From positions 598,807-662,806 of the forward strand of contig NZ_JAOCQD020000004.1 in assembly GCF_025290835.2 (NCBI RefSeq): a stretch of 64,000 bases of DNA, given 5' to 3'. The notes beneath the pieces are model-generated. The model ran no database searches and was not told where the DNA came from. It saw only the letters and a list, made by a program, of their open reading frames with translations. This document shows positions 1 to 9,265 of this stretch, in pieces. Made by a program: the position numbers and the translations under genes. Position 1 is the stretch's first letter. Every line of letters starts with the position of its first letter. This stretch comes from Aquabacterium sp. OR-4. Its GTDB lineage: Bacteria; Pseudomonadota; Gammaproteobacteria; Burkholderiales; Burkholderiaceae_C.

Positions 1-71
1 CCCGCCGGCAGCCAGCGCTCCAGGCGTGACAGACGGGACAACGAGGCTGAGGTGTCGACAGCGGCGCGCAT
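1..71 (-). CDS. possible N-terminus of a protein running off the window edge
   Basis: Reading leftward from an ATG at position 71, 23 codons stay open to the window edge (start MRAAVDTSASLSRLSRLERW), and a stop codon lies two codons upstream of the ATG. The peptide is too short to assign to a family. It lies 147 bases from the end of the MarR gene on the same strand. The 72-218 gap shows short CT-rich repeats (two CTGGCCCTGTG-like units) and nothing else recognisable. It could equally be non-coding. Confidence 0.25.
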   Translation of the reverse strand, partial: MRAAVDTSASLSRLSRLERWLPA

Positions 72-218
72 GAGCTACGCTAACACCAAGCCTCTGTGGC
101 GGCCTCGGCAGCGGCCCTATCCTGGCCCTGTGCTGGCCCTGTGTTGCCCCTGTTGCGCTGGCCCTGACCTGGCCCGCTCGGGTGCGGGCAGGCGCGCCTC
201 AGTGCGCCTCAGTGCATC

Positions 219-710
219 TCAGCGCGGCTCGCGCCCGGTGGCCAGGTCGGCGTGGCGGGGCGAGAGGTTGTCCAGGATCTGGTGCAGCGACTCGTTGAGC
301 TTGCGCATCTGCAGCGGCGTCAGGCCATGGAAGCTGCGCACGAAGATGTGGCGCGTGGCCAGCTGGCTGCGCTCGATCGCCTGGCGGCCCAGGTCGGTGA
401 GGTGCACCACGGTGACGCGGGCGTCCTGATCGGAGGTGGAGGTGTCGACCAGGCCCTCGCCCTTCATGCGGTAGACCAGCTTGGTCACGGTGGACAGCTT
501 GGCGATGGCGTGCAGCGAGATCTCGGACACGCTGCTGCTGCCGCGCTCGTTCAGGATCATCAGCGTGCGCCACGAGGGGATGTCCAGGCCCACCGGCTTG
601 AGCGCCTTCTCCATCTCGAGGGTGTAGACGCCATGCACCCGCGCCAGCCAGTAGAACGGGAACTCCTCCTTGACGAACTCGGGCTGGGTGGGATCGAAGC
701 GGAGCACCAT
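219..710 (-). CDS. iacR: MarR-family transcriptional regulator, likely IacR
   Basis: This 163-residue winged-helix protein of the MarR family probably controls indole-3-acetate degradation. MarR proteins bind palindromic operators as dimers and are released by an aromatic ligand. The helix-turn-helix lies in the segment SVSEISLHAIAKLSTVTKLV and is followed by a wing around DQDARVTVVHLT. I chose the ATG at 710; a TTG at 734 would add eight residues. It sits beside a liv-type importer and a complete iac gene set, where classical iac clusters carry iacR. The symbol rests on that context. A regulator of the transporter alone is possible. Confidence 0.7.
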   Translation of the reverse strand: MVLRFDPTQPEFVKEEFPFYWLARVHGVYTLEMEKALKPVGLDIPSWRTLMILNERGSSSVSEISLHAIAKLSTVTKLVYRMKGEGLVDTSTSDQDARVTVVHLTDLGRQAIERSQLATRHIFVRSFHGLTPLQMRKLNESLHQILDNLSPRHADLATGREPR

Positions 711-851
711 GGGGCCGGGCGATGGCAGTCGCAAAAAAGGGGCTGGAGAAACGGGCGGCGGCGGCGGGCAGGCACCCGGCGGGCCGGGCGCAGCGCCATG
801 TTAGCCGCCCGCCCGGCCGGCCAGGCGGCGCGGCCGCGATGGCGCGGCGGA

Positions 852-1607
852 TCAGGTGGACAACAGCGCCTGGTGCTGGCCGTGCAGGCCCAGGTAGGCC
901 TCGACGATGCGCGGGTCGCGCGCCAGCTCGTCGGCCGGGCCCGACATCGACACGCGGCCCAGCTCGAGCACATAGGCGCGGTCGGCCAGCTGCAGCGCGG
1001 CGCGCGCGTTCTGCTCGACCAGCAGGATCGACACGCCCTGGCGCCGCAGCTCGCCCAGGATGCGGAAGATGTCGCGCACGATCAGCGGCGCCAGGCCCAG
1101 GCTGGGTTCGTCGAGCATCAGCAGGCGCGGCCGGCCCATCAGGGCGCGGCCCAGGGCCAGCATCTGGCGCTCGCCGCCCGACAGCGTGGCCGCCTGCTGC
1201 GCGCGCCGCTCCTTCAGCCGCGGGAACAGGCCGTACACCCAGTCCAGCGTCTCGGCCTGGGTGCGCGCCGCCTCGCCGCGCAGGCGGTAGCCGCCCAGGC
1301 GCAGGTTGTCTTCCACGTTCATGCTGGCAAACAGCGCGCGGGTCTCGGGCACCAGGGCCACGGCGCGCGCCACGCGGTGGCCGACGCCCTGCGCAGCCAG
1401 GTCTTCACCGGCCACGCAGATGCGGCCGCGCCGCGGCGGCAACACGCCCATCGCGGCGCCCAGCAGCGTGCTCTTGCCGGCGCCATTGGGGCCGACCACG
1501 GTGACGATCTCGCCGGCATTCAGCGTCAGCGACACCTCGCTGACCGCCTCGATCTTGCCGTAGGCCACCGACAGGCCCTCGATGCTCAGCAGTGCGTTGG
1601 CGTTCAC
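852..1607 (-). CDS. livF: branched-chain amino acid-type ABC transporter, ATP-binding protein LivF
   Basis: This 251-residue ATPase is one of the pair that powers a HAAT-family importer at the inner membrane. It shows Walker A GPNGAGKST, the signature LSGGERQ, Walker B LLMLDEPSLGL and the H-loop region ILLVEQNARAAL, the Q-N form typical of LivF. The start is a GTG whose bases overlap the livG stop (GTGA), giving translational coupling. It is the last gene of livKHMGF. Next to the auxin-degradation genes the likely cargo is indole-3-acetate or a related aromatic acid rather than leucine; that is inference. Confidence 0.9.
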   Translation of the reverse strand: MNANALLSIEGLSVAYGKIEAVSEVSLTLNAGEIVTVVGPNGAGKSTLLGAAMGVLPPRRGRICVAGEDLAAQGVGHRVARAVALVPETRALFASMNVEDNLRLGGYRLRGEAARTQAETLDWVYGLFPRLKERRAQQAATLSGGERQMLALGRALMGRPRLLMLDEPSLGLAPLIVRDIFRILGELRRQGVSILLVEQNARAALQLADRAYVLELGRVSMSGPADELARDPRIVEAYLGLHGQHQALLST

Positions 1608-2353
1608 AGTCCGGCTCCCAGATAGGCTTCCAGCACCTGGGGATTGGCCTGCACCTCGGCCGGCAGGCCTTCGGCGATCTTCTCGCCGAACACCACCACG
1701 GCCACGCGGTCCACCAGGTTCATCACGAAGTCCATGTCGTGCTCCACCAGCAGCACGGCCATGCCCTCGGCACGCAGGCGGCGCAGCAGCTCGGCGAGCG
1801 CCTGCTTTTCCAGATGGCGCAGGCCGGCGGCGGGCTCGTCGAGCAGCAGCACCGCGGGGTCGGCGCACAGCGCGCGGGCAATCTCCAGCAGGCGCTGCTG
1901 GCCCAGCGCCAGGCTGCCTGCCTCGGCATCGGCCAAGGCGCCCAGGCCCACGCGCTCCAGCTGGCGGCGAGCCTCGGCCAGCAGGCGCGCCTCTTCGGCC
2001 CGGTCCAGCCGCAGCAGGCTGGCCAGCAGGCCGCGCCGGCCGCGCAGGTGGGCACCGATGGCCACGTTGTCGAGCACGCTCATCGTCGGCAGCAGCTTCA
2101 CATGCTGGAAGGTGCGCGCCAGGCCGGCCGCGGCCACGCGCTGCGGCGTCCAGCCGGCCACGCTGCGGCCGAGAAAGCGCACCTCGCCGGCGCTGGGCCG
2201 GTCCACGCAGGAGAGCTGGTTGAACAGCGTGCTCTTGCCCGCGCCATTGGGGCCGATCACCGCCAGGATCTCGCCGGCATGCAGTGTCAGGCTGATGTCG
2301 CGGTTGGCCACCAGGCCGCCGAAGCGGCGGGTCAGGTCGCGCACCTCCAGCAC
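1604..2353 (-). CDS. livG: branched-chain amino acid-type ABC transporter, ATP-binding protein LivG
   Basis: This 249-residue ATPase is the partner of LivF. It has Walker A GPNGAGKST, a degenerate signature LALGQQ in place of LSGGQ (common in LivG), Walker B VLLLDEPAAGL, the H-loop VEHDMDFVM, and the family's C-terminal BCA_ABC_TP_C-like end (ANPQVLEAYLGAGL). The GTG at 2353 (VLEVRDLTRRFGG) matches the usual LivG N-terminus. The frame is open further upstream through low-complexity arginine-rich sequence that I do not regard as coding. Its stop overlaps the livF start. Confidence 0.88.
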   Translation of the reverse strand: MLEVRDLTRRFGGLVANRDISLTLHAGEILAVIGPNGAGKSTLFNQLSCVDRPSAGEVRFLGRSVAGWTPQRVAAAGLARTFQHVKLLPTMSVLDNVAIGAHLRGRRGLLASLLRLDRAEEARLLAEARRQLERVGLGALADAEAGSLALGQQRLLEIARALCADPAVLLLDEPAAGLRHLEKQALAELLRRLRAEGMAVLLVEHDMDFVMNLVDRVAVVVFGEKIAEGLPAEVQANPQVLEAYLGAGL

Positions 2354-2385
2354 GGCCTGGCCGGCGCCGGGCAGGCGGCGGCGGG

Positions 2386-3630
2386 TCAGGGGGCGGCGGG
2401 CAGGGCGGGCCGGCCGCCGGCCACGGCGCGTGGCGGGGCCACCGCCGCCGCCGCCGCCGCCGCGGCCACCGAGGCCATCTCGCCGGCCTCGGTGCCGTGG
2501 CCGGTGGCCCGGCCATCGGCCTGGGCAGTGCCTTGGGCGCCGGCCGCGCCGCGCGCCGCCTGGCGGCGTGCCAGCCGCCAGCGCCGCACGGCAGCCCACA
2601 GGCCACCCGGTGCACGCTGCATCAGCAGCACCACGCACAGCGCAAACACGATGGCCTCGTAGTTGCCGCTGCGGCCCAGCAGGCGCGGCAGCTGGTCTTG
2701 CAGCGCATCGCGTGCCAGCGTCACCACGGCGGCGCCGGCAATGGCGCCCCACAGCTGGCCCACGCCACCGATCAGCGCCATGAACAGGTAGTCGATGCCG
2801 GCGCCCAGGCTGAACGGCGCCGGGCTGACGAAACGCTGGTTGCAGGCATACAGCCAGCCCGACAGGCAGGCCAGCAGCGCCGACAGCGTGAAGGCCGCCA
2901 TCTTCATGCGCAGCACCGGCACGCCCATCGAGGCCGCCATGGCCTGGCCGCCATTGAGCGCGCGAATGGCCCGGCCCGTGCGTGAATCGAGCAGGCAGTG
3001 CACGCCCAGCATGGTCACGAACAGCAGCGCCCAGATCAGCACGAACATCTGGCCCGGTTGATCGAGACGCCAGCCCAGCAGCTGCAGCGGCGGCAGGCCC
3101 GACAGGCCGGTGTGCGTGCCCAGCGCCTCGCTGGTGCCGAACAGCGCATACAGCGCCAGGCCCCAACAGATGGTGCCCAGCGGCAGGTAGTGGCCCGACA
3201 GCTTGAGCGTGACCGCGCCCAGCGCCAGCGACACCCCCAGCGTGACCACCAGGCCCAGGCCCAGCGCCGCCCAGTGCGAGCCGGCCAGCGGCGCCAGCCA
3301 GGCGGGCAGGCCCTGGCCCAGCGTGAGCCAGGCGCAGGCATAGGCGCCAATGCCCACGAAGGCCGCCTGGCCGAAACTGGTCATGCCGGCCACGCCGGTC
3401 AGCAGCACCAGGCCCAGCACCACCAGCGCGGCCAGGCCGATCTGGTTCAACAGCGTGAGCTGGAACACGCTGAGCCAGGGGCCCACGGACACAAAGGCCA
3501 GGATGGCCAGCACCGCCAGCGGCGCGCGCCACCCGGCCCGGCGCTGCAGCGCCTGCGGCAGGCCGGTGCCGGCCGCCACGGCGGTGGCCACCGCTTGCGG
3601 CGCCGCCAGGGTATTGCTCAGGTCGGTCAT
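2386..3630 (-). CDS. livM: branched-chain amino acid-type ABC transporter, permease LivM
   Basis: This 414-residue inner-membrane permease has about ten hydrophobic segments and the LivM motif region GMTSFGQAAFVGIGAYA near residue 85. The last 60 or so residues are an Ala/Gly/Arg-rich tail including a run of eight alanines, which is an atypical extension for the family. The ATG shares one base with the livH stop (TGATG). It forms the translocation pore with LivH. Confidence 0.9.
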   Translation of the reverse strand: MTDLSNTLAAPQAVATAVAAGTGLPQALQRRAGWRAPLAVLAILAFVSVGPWLSVFQLTLLNQIGLAALVVLGLVLLTGVAGMTSFGQAAFVGIGAYACAWLTLGQGLPAWLAPLAGSHWAALGLGLVVTLGVSLALGAVTLKLSGHYLPLGTICWGLALYALFGTSEALGTHTGLSGLPPLQLLGWRLDQPGQMFVLIWALLFVTMLGVHCLLDSRTGRAIRALNGGQAMAASMGVPVLRMKMAAFTLSALLACLSGWLYACNQRFVSPAPFSLGAGIDYLFMALIGGVGQLWGAIAGAAVVTLARDALQDQLPRLLGRSGNYEAIVFALCVVLLMQRAPGGLWAAVRRWRLARRQAARGAAGAQGTAQADGRATGHGTEAGEMASVAAAAAAAAVAPPRAVAGGRPALPAAP

Positions 3631-4685
3631 CACTCTTCCTCGTGGTGGTGGGTGGTCAGCGAGCGCCACAGCAGCACCGGCAGGATCAAGGTGAACACCA
3701 GCACCTCCTTGTAGGCGCTGGCCCAGAAGGTCGAGAACGACTCGACCAGGCCCACCGCCAGCGCGCCCGCGGCGCCCACCGGGTAGCTGGCCAGGCCGCC
3801 CACCACGGCGCCGACGAAACCCTTCAGGCTGATGATGAAGCCCGAGTCGTAGTACAGCGTGGTGATCGGTGCGATCAGCACACCCGACAGCGCACCGATG
3901 GCCGCCGCCAGGCCCATGCTGGCGCGGCCGGCGGTGGTGGGCGAGATGCCCATCAGCTCGGCGCCCAGGCGGCTGATGGCGGTGGCGCGCAGTGCCTTGC
4001 CCGACAGCGTGCGCTCGAAGAACAGCCACAGCCCGCCGATGATGGCCAGCGAGGCCGCCAGCACCCACAGCGTCTGGCTGTTGAGCATCACCGGGCCGAT
4101 CTCGAAGCCGGCCTCGCTGAAGGGCTGGGTGCGCGCGCCCTCGGCGCCGAACATCAGCAGCGACAGGCCCACCAGCAGCACATGCACCGCGATCGACACG
4201 ATCAGCAGCACCAGCGCATGCGCGCTGGCCACGGGCTTGAAGCACAGGTCGTACATCAGCGGCCCCATCGGCACGATCAGCGCCAGCGTGTAGAGCACCT
4301 GCAGCAGCGCCGGCTGCTGCGCACCGCTCACCAGCGGCGCCAGCGCCAGCAGGGCCAGGGCCCAGGCCGGCCACAGCAGCGCGCGCCAGCCCAAGGCGGC
4401 CGGCCAGCGCCGCGCACCATCGGGCCCGCGCTGGCGCCAGGCACTCACCAGGCCCAGCAGCCAATGCAGCGCCGCCGCACCCAGCAGCAGCCAGGCCAGC
4501 AGCGCCGGCTGGCCGGCCTGCAGCGCGGCCATGGTCATGGCGCCGAAGGTCACGAACTCGCCTTGCGGCACCAGCATCACGCGCGTGACGGTGAACACCA
4601 GCACGATGGCCAGCGCCAGCAGCGCGTAGATGGCGCCGCTGGTCAGGCCGTCCTGGCCCAGCAGCAGGGCAATCTGCAGGTTCAC
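3630..4685 (-). CDS. livH: branched-chain amino acid-type ABC transporter, permease LivH
   Basis: This 351-residue polytopic membrane protein pairs with LivM. It starts with [21 protein letters not shown], the typical LivH first helix. The family glycine-rich region [20 protein letters not shown] lies near the C-terminus. It is longer than the usual 290 residues because of an insert around residues 80-115 ([18 protein letters not shown]). It ends in HHHEEE. It lies 10 bases downstream of the binding-protein gene and overlaps livM by one base. Confidence 0.9.
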   Translation of the reverse strand: MNLQIALLLGQDGLTSGAIYALLALAIVLVFTVTRVMLVPQGEFVTFGAMTMAALQAGQPALLAWLLLGAAALHWLLGLVSAWRQRGPDGARRWPAALGWRALLWPAWALALLALAPLVSGAQQPALLQVLYTLALIVPMGPLMYDLCFKPVASAHALVLLIVSIAVHVLLVGLSLLMFGAEGARTQPFSEAGFEIGPVMLNSQTLWVLAASLAIIGGLWLFFERTLSGKALRATAISRLGAELMGISPTTAGRASMGLAAAIGALSGVLIAPITTLYYDSGFIISLKGFVGAVVGGLASYPVGAAGALAVGLVESFSTFWASAYKEVLVFTLILPVLLWRSLTTHHHEEE

Positions 4686-4695
4686 CGCATGCCCC

Positions 4696-5847
4696 TTACT
4701 TGACCAGCGTCCACTGACCGTTCTTCACGGTGATCAGCTCGCGGCCGCGGGTGTCGAAGCCGCTGTGGTCGGCCGCCGACAAGGTGTAGACGCCCTGCGT
4801 GGCCGGCAGCTCCTTGATGCCCTCCAGCGCATCGCGCAGGCCGGCCCGAAAGGCCGCCGTGCCCGGCTTGCCGGCCTTCAGCGCCTGCGGAATGGCGGCC
4901 TGCAGCAGCAGGCCGGCGTCATACACATTGGCGCCAAAAGTGGCCGGCTTGCTGCCATTGAGCTTCTCGTAGGCGGCGATGTAGGCGCTGGCGATCTTCT
5001 TGGTGGGGTGGCTGTCGGGCACCTGGTCGAGCACCAGCATCGCGCTGGCGGCCAGGATGGTGCCTTCCACCTTCTTGCCGCCCAGCTTCAAGAAGTCGGG
5101 CAGCGCGGCGCCGTGGGTCTGGTAGATCTGGCCCTTGTAGCCCTGGTCCACCAGCGTGGTGTGCGGCATCACCGCCGAGCTGCCGGGCGCGGCCACCAGC
5201 ACCGCATCGGGCCGGGCCGCCAGCAGCTTGAGCGACTGCGCGGTGACCGAGGTGTCCTGCCGCGCAAAGCGCTCGGCCGCGATCAGCTTGATGCCGGCCT
5301 TGGCGGCCAGCTCTTCGGTCACCTTCTTCCAGTTGTCGCCATAGGGGTCGGCGGTGCCGATCAGGCCCAGGGTCTTCACGCCGGCCTTCTTCATGTGCTC
5401 GACCAGGGCGGCGCAGATGATGTCGTCGTTCTGCGTGGTCTTGAACACCCACTTCTTCTTGTCGTCCATCGGCAGCACCACGGCCGCGGTACCCACCGGC
5501 GCCAGCATCGGCACACCGGCCTCGGCGGCAAACTGGATCACGCCCATCGCATTGGGCGAGCCGCTGGGGCCGACGATGGCGTCGACCTTCTCCTCGTTGA
5601 TCAGCTTCTTGAAGGCCGACACCGAGGCCGTGGGGTCGCTGCCGTCGTCCAGCGCGATGTAGGTCACCGTCTGGCCGGCCACCTGGGTGGGCAGCAGCGG
5701 CACGCTGTTTTTCTGCGGAATGCCGACCAGGGCCACCGGCCCGGTGGACGAGGACACGACACCGATCTTGATCTGGGCCTGGCTGGCGGTGGCGGCCAGC
5801 AGGCCGGCCAGCAGGGCCGTGGTGGCGAGGAAGGTGGGCTTGCGCAT
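4696..5847 (-). CDS. livK: liv-type periplasmic substrate-binding protein
   Basis: This 383-residue type 1 periplasmic binding protein captures the substrate for the LivHMGF importer. Residues 1-25 are a Sec signal peptide ending ATASQAQ, and mature sequence starts [12 protein letters not shown]. The ATG at 5847 was chosen because it begins the signal peptide and has GGAG about 8 bases upstream; the frame is open 54 codons further up but without signal features. It is the first gene of the operon, divergent from iacH. Aromatic-acid-binding members of this family are common in Burkholderiales, so indole-3-acetate is a reasonable candidate ligand. Confidence 0.88.
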   Translation of the reverse strand: MRKPTFLATTALLAGLLAATASQAQIKIGVVSSSTGPVALVGIPQKNSVPLLPTQVAGQTVTYIALDDGSDPTASVSAFKKLINEEKVDAIVGPSGSPNAMGVIQFAAEAGVPMLAPVGTAAVVLPMDDKKKWVFKTTQNDDIICAALVEHMKKAGVKTLGLIGTADPYGDNWKKVTEELAAKAGIKLIAAERFARQDTSVTAQSLKLLAARPDAVLVAAPGSSAVMPHTTLVDQGYKGQIYQTHGAALPDFLKLGGKKVEGTILAASAMLVLDQVPDSHPTKKIASAYIAAYEKLNGSKPATFGANVYDAGLLLQAAIPQALKAGKPGTAAFRAGLRDALEGIKELPATQGVYTLSAADHSGFDTRGRELITVKNGQWTLVK

Positions 5848-6269
5848 CGGGGCTACTCCAGGCGCGGAAGTCGCGCGGTTGGCGGGTGGACGTGGGGACA
5901 TGGCGGCAGCGGGGCTGTTGTCGGCAGCACGCCAGGCCAGGCGGTGCCGCACCGCTCCGGCTTTGCAGACTTCATGCCAACTTCCATCATTCAAAGCGTT
6001 CACTTTCACGATTTGTCAGAGGAAGAACAAGCGCATCAAGCGGCCGAATCAGCGGGCACCATGAGCGCCCGATCTCCTCGCTTCAGCCGATTCTGCAGGG
6101 AAAACATTCACCAGCATGGTGTGGTTTGCCCCAAATCAAAGCCTTGCGTGCATTTCAGGCACCGGAATTGATCAGACAAAAGCCTCGGATATTTAGTTGA
6201 CGTTTCACGTTTCTTCAGCCTATCGTCCGGCCCATGCCAGGTGCCCAGGGCGCCGCAACCTAATCCACC
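5848..6269. promoter_or_regulatory. divergent control region between the liv operon and iacH
   Basis: This 422-base gap is markedly richer in A and T than its flanks and serves two divergent operons. Facing iacH there is a plausible sigma70 promoter: TTGACG at 6197-6202, 18-base spacer, TATCGT at 6221-6226. A perfect palindrome CACCAGCATGGTG lies at 6109-6121, about 75 bases ahead of that -35, and is a candidate MarR operator. No further gene is seen here. Assignments are by eye. Confidence 0.45.
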
Positions 6270-7466
6270 ATGAACGCGTCCACGCCATCCACCCACCCGT
6301 TTCCGCCGCACTGCCTGGTGGCGGCCTTGCCGCCTGGCGCCAGGGCCAGCGCGGCCGCGGCCAGCGGCCCTGCCTTCGTGGTGAAGGACACGCTGGACGT
6401 GGCCGGCCAGCCCACCCGCGCCGGCAGCGCCGCACTGGCCGATGCCGCGCCCGCCACCCACCATGCCGAGGTGGTGCAGCGCCTGGTGGACGCCGGCTGG
6501 CAGCTGCTGGGCAAGACCACGCTGCATGAGCTGGCCTTCGGCACCACCGGCATCAACCACCATGCCGGCACGCCGCTGAACCCGGCCTGGCCCGAGCGCG
6601 TGCCGGGCGGCTCGTCCAGCGGCTCGGCCGTGGCGGTGGCCTCGGGCGCCGTGGCGCTGGCGCTGGGCACCGACACCGGCGGCTCGGTGCGCACGCCGGC
6701 CGCCTGCTGCGGCGTGTTCGGCCTGAAGCCCAGCTTCGGCCGCGTCAGCCGCGCCGGCGTGATGCCGGCCCGCAGCAGCCTGGACTGCGTGGGTCCCTTC
6801 GCCGCCGACATGGCCACGCTGGTGGCCGCGATGCAGGCGCTGTGCCCCGGCTTCGGTGACCTGCCCGCGCTGCCCGCCGATTGGCGCATCGGCCTGGTGG
6901 ATGTGGCCGCCGACGCCGCCGCGCGCGATGCCGTCACCACCGCGCTGGCCCGCGCCGGCCAGCCGGTGCGGCCGGTGCAGCTGTCGGGCTTTGACGCCGC
7001 CTACGAGGCCGGGCTGAAGATCATCCAGCGCGAGACCTGGGCCGCCTGCCAGCACCTGTGGCGCAGCGGCCGCGTGGGCGCCGATGTGGCCTTGCGCCTG
7101 GAGCGCGCCAGCCACACCCGCGATGACGAGGTGGCCGCGGCCGAGGCGCTGCGACGCGTGTTCAGCGCCGAGGTCGACGCCGCGCTGCAGCACTGCACCG
7201 TGCTGGCCCTGCCCACGCTGGCCAGCCCGCCGCCGCGCCTGGCCGATGCCGCCGACACCCTGGCCGCCGTGGCCATGACCCGCCTGGTGCGGCCCTTCAA
7301 CCTGACGGGCCATCCGGCCATCAGCCTGCCGCTGAACCGCGCCGACGGGCTGCCGGTGGGCCTGCAGCTGGTGGGCCGCCATGGCGATGACGAAACCCTG
7401 TGCGCCGCAGCGCAGGCGCTGACCGAGCGCCTGGGCCTGCGCGCCGTCTCTGGAGCCACCCAATGA
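6270..7466 (+). CDS. iacH: amidase-signature family hydrolase, IacH
   Basis: This 398-residue amidase-signature enzyme is the first gene of the iac operon. The Ser-cisSer-Lys triad is visible: Lys39 in FVVKDT, the cis-Ser in GGSSSGS (about Ser115), and nucleophile Ser139 in TDTGGSVR. In known iac clusters IacH is an amidase-like protein that is not strictly needed for growth on indole-3-acetate and may feed it from indole-acetamide or an amide intermediate. The ATG at 6270 has no strong ribosome site. The stop overlaps iacA in an ATGA. Confidence 0.82.
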   Translation: MNASTPSTHPFPPHCLVAALPPGARASAAAASGPAFVVKDTLDVAGQPTRAGSAALADAAPATHHAEVVQRLVDAGWQLLGKTTLHELAFGTTGINHHAGTPLNPAWPERVPGGSSSGSAVAVASGAVALALGTDTGGSVRTPAACCGVFGLKPSFGRVSRAGVMPARSSLDCVGPFAADMATLVAAMQALCPGFGDLPALPADWRIGLVDVAADAAARDAVTTALARAGQPVRPVQLSGFDAAYEAGLKIIQRETWAACQHLWRSGRVGADVALRLERASHTRDDEVAAAEALRRVFSAEVDAALQHCTVLALPTLASPPPRLADAADTLAAVAMTRLVRPFNLTGHPAISLPLNRADGLPVGLQLVGRHGDDETLCAAAQALTERLGLRAVSGATQ

Positions 7467-8722
7467 CCGCCACCACCCTGGCCCGCTCACCGCTCGACGA
7501 TGCCGCCAGCGGGCCCGCACGCGCCGCCGCAGCAGCGCCCGCGCTCGCTGTCCACGCCAACGCCAACGCTGCGGCCGCGCCAGCGGCCGGCCACGGCGCG
7601 CCCGACGAGGCCTTGCTTGCCGCGCTGCTGGCCGAGCTGCGCACCCGCCGCGAAGAGTTCACCCGCGCGCACCAGATGCCCGAGGACATCGTGGCGCGCT
7701 TCAAGGCCCTGGGTGTCTACCGCGCGCTGGTGCCGCGGGCACTGGGCGGGCTGGAATGGGGCCCGCGCGCCTTTTGCGAGCTGATCGAGCGCATTGCCGG
7801 CGCCGATGGCTCGGCCGGCTGGGTGGCCAGCTTCGGCATGGGCGTGACCTACCTGGCGGCGCTGCCGCCCGACACCCTGGCCCAGGTGTACGCCAACGGC
7901 CCCGACGTGGTGTTTGCCGGCGGCATCTTCCCGCCGCAGAAGGCACCGCGCGTGGACGGCGGCTACGAGGTCAGCGGCCGCTGGGCCTGGAGCAGCGGCT
8001 GCACCGGCGCCGATGTCATCGGCGTGGGCATCGCCCCGCTGGAAGGCGACAAGACCGGCCTGCCGCGCATGGCCGTGATGCCGCGCGCCCAGGTGCAGAT
8101 CGAGCGCACCTGGAACGTCACCGGCCTGGTGGGCACCGGCAGCCACGACATCGTGGTGCAGCGTGTGCAGGTGCCCGAGGCCTGGACCTTTGTGCGCGGC
8201 AGCCGCTCGCTGCGGCCCGAGCCGATGTTCCGCTACCCGACGCTGTCGTTCGCGGCGCAGGTGCTGGCGGTGGTGGGGCTGGGCATTGCCCGCGGCGCCA
8301 TCGAAGAACTGCGCGCCATGGCCGCCGGCCGGGTCTCGGTGACCGGCGCGCCGCGCCTGGCCGACCGGCCGCAAACCCAGATCGAGCTGGCCCGCGCCGA
8401 GGCCCAGCTGCGCGCCGCGCGCGCCTTCTTCTACGAGGCCATCGACAGCGCCTGGGCCACGCTGCTGGCCGGCGGCGAGGTCAGTGCCGAGCAGACCAGC
8501 CTGCTGCGCCTGTCGGCCACGCACGCCGCGCGGGTGAGCGCCGAGGTGGCACGCGCCATCCAGATGCAGACCGGCATGACCGGCGTGTACCACGACTGCC
8601 CGATATCGCAGCAGGTGCGCGACGTGCAGGTGCTGACCCAGCACGCCTTCATGGGCGACATCACCTACCAGAACGCCGGGGCCATGTTGTTCGGTCTGCC
8701 GCCGCTGCCTGGCTATCTGTAG
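7463..8722 (+). CDS. iacA: IacA, acyl-CoA dehydrogenase-fold flavin monooxygenase
   Basis: This 419-residue protein has the acyl-CoA dehydrogenase fold used by reduced-flavin-dependent aromatic hydroxylases (HsaA/DszC type). IacA performs the first step, oxidising indole-3-acetate at the indole ring with flavin reduced by IacG. Residues 1-45 are an Ala-rich low-complexity leader; the conserved part begins near DEALLAALLAEL. Recognisable blocks are LGGLEWGPRAFCELIERIAG, WAWSSGCTGADV and the C-terminal YHDCPISQQVRDVQVLTQH. It overlaps iacH by 4 bases. Confidence 0.88.
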   Translation: MTATTLARSPLDDAASGPARAAAAAPALAVHANANAAAAPAAGHGAPDEALLAALLAELRTRREEFTRAHQMPEDIVARFKALGVYRALVPRALGGLEWGPRAFCELIERIAGADGSAGWVASFGMGVTYLAALPPDTLAQVYANGPDVVFAGGIFPPQKAPRVDGGYEVSGRWAWSSGCTGADVIGVGIAPLEGDKTGLPRMAVMPRAQVQIERTWNVTGLVGTGSHDIVVQRVQVPEAWTFVRGSRSLRPEPMFRYPTLSFAAQVLAVVGLGIARGAIEELRAMAAGRVSVTGAPRLADRPQTQIELARAEAQLRAARAFFYEAIDSAWATLLAGGEVSAEQTSLLRLSATHAARVSAEVARAIQMQTGMTGVYHDCPISQQVRDVQVLTQHAFMGDITYQNAGAMLFGLPPLPGYL

Positions 8723-8734
8723 CCCACCCCCGGA

Positions 8735-8789
8735 AGCGGCTGCGCCGCTCCCCCTCAAGGGGGCGCCAGCAGCAGCCCGGCAAAGCCGG
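8735..8789. repeat. cluster of three hairpins between iacA and iacB
   Basis: Three perfect inverted repeats stand in a row after the iacA stop: AGCGGC-tgc-GCCGCT (8735-8749), CCCCC-TCAA-GGGGG (8750-8763) and CCGGC-aaa-GCCGG (8777-8789). There is no U-run, so this is more likely an mRNA-stabilising or processing element, or a mobile intergenic repeat, than a terminator. A similar C5/G5 hairpin is at 18060-18072. Confidence 0.6.
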
Positions 8790-8856
8790 TTCTGCGCTTG
8801 CCGCTGGGCTGGGTTTCCGTCCTTCAACACCTTCTCGTTTCTCAAGGAAAGACGTC

Positions 8857-9234
8857 ATGTCCATCCGCACGCTGTTCTGCATCGGCATCAACCAGAACTT
8901 CTTCAACGCCGCCCCCGACGAGGCCAAGGCCGTGTGGCTGGCCTTCGGCAGCATGATGAACGGCATTGCCGCGCTGCCCGGCGTCACGGTGCTGGGCAAC
9001 ATGGACGACGACCAGAGCATGGTCGGCCCCAGCACCGGCTGGCCCTGGACCTGCTATGTGCTGGCCGATGTGCCCGACCAGGCCACGGTGCATGCGGCCT
9101 GCAACCTGTTTCGCACCATCGTGGTGGGCGACGGGCCCTACAAGCTGTGGAAGTACGCCCGCATCGAGGCCCGCATGGGCCGCGAACTGGTGGTGCCGGC
9201 CAACCTGCTGCCGCCCGCCCCGGCTGCGGCCTGA
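8857..9234 (+). CDS. iacB: IacB, small conserved protein of indole-3-acetate degradation
   Basis: This 125-residue soluble protein opens MSIRTLFCIGINQNFFNAAP and matches my memory of the IacB family, found almost only in iac clusters. No catalytic motif is visible. Its exact chemical role is unsettled; it is thought to assist the early oxidation steps. The ATG at 8857 has AAGGAAAG about 7 bases upstream. Its position between iacA and iacI is consistent with iac operons. Confidence 0.82.
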   Translation: MSIRTLFCIGINQNFFNAAPDEAKAVWLAFGSMMNGIAALPGVTVLGNMDDDQSMVGPSTGWPWTCYVLADVPDQATVHAACNLFRTIVVGDGPYKLWKYARIEARMGRELVVPANLLPPAPAAA

Positions 9235-9265
9235 GCGCCTGCGCAACGCTGGCGCCACAGCCACC

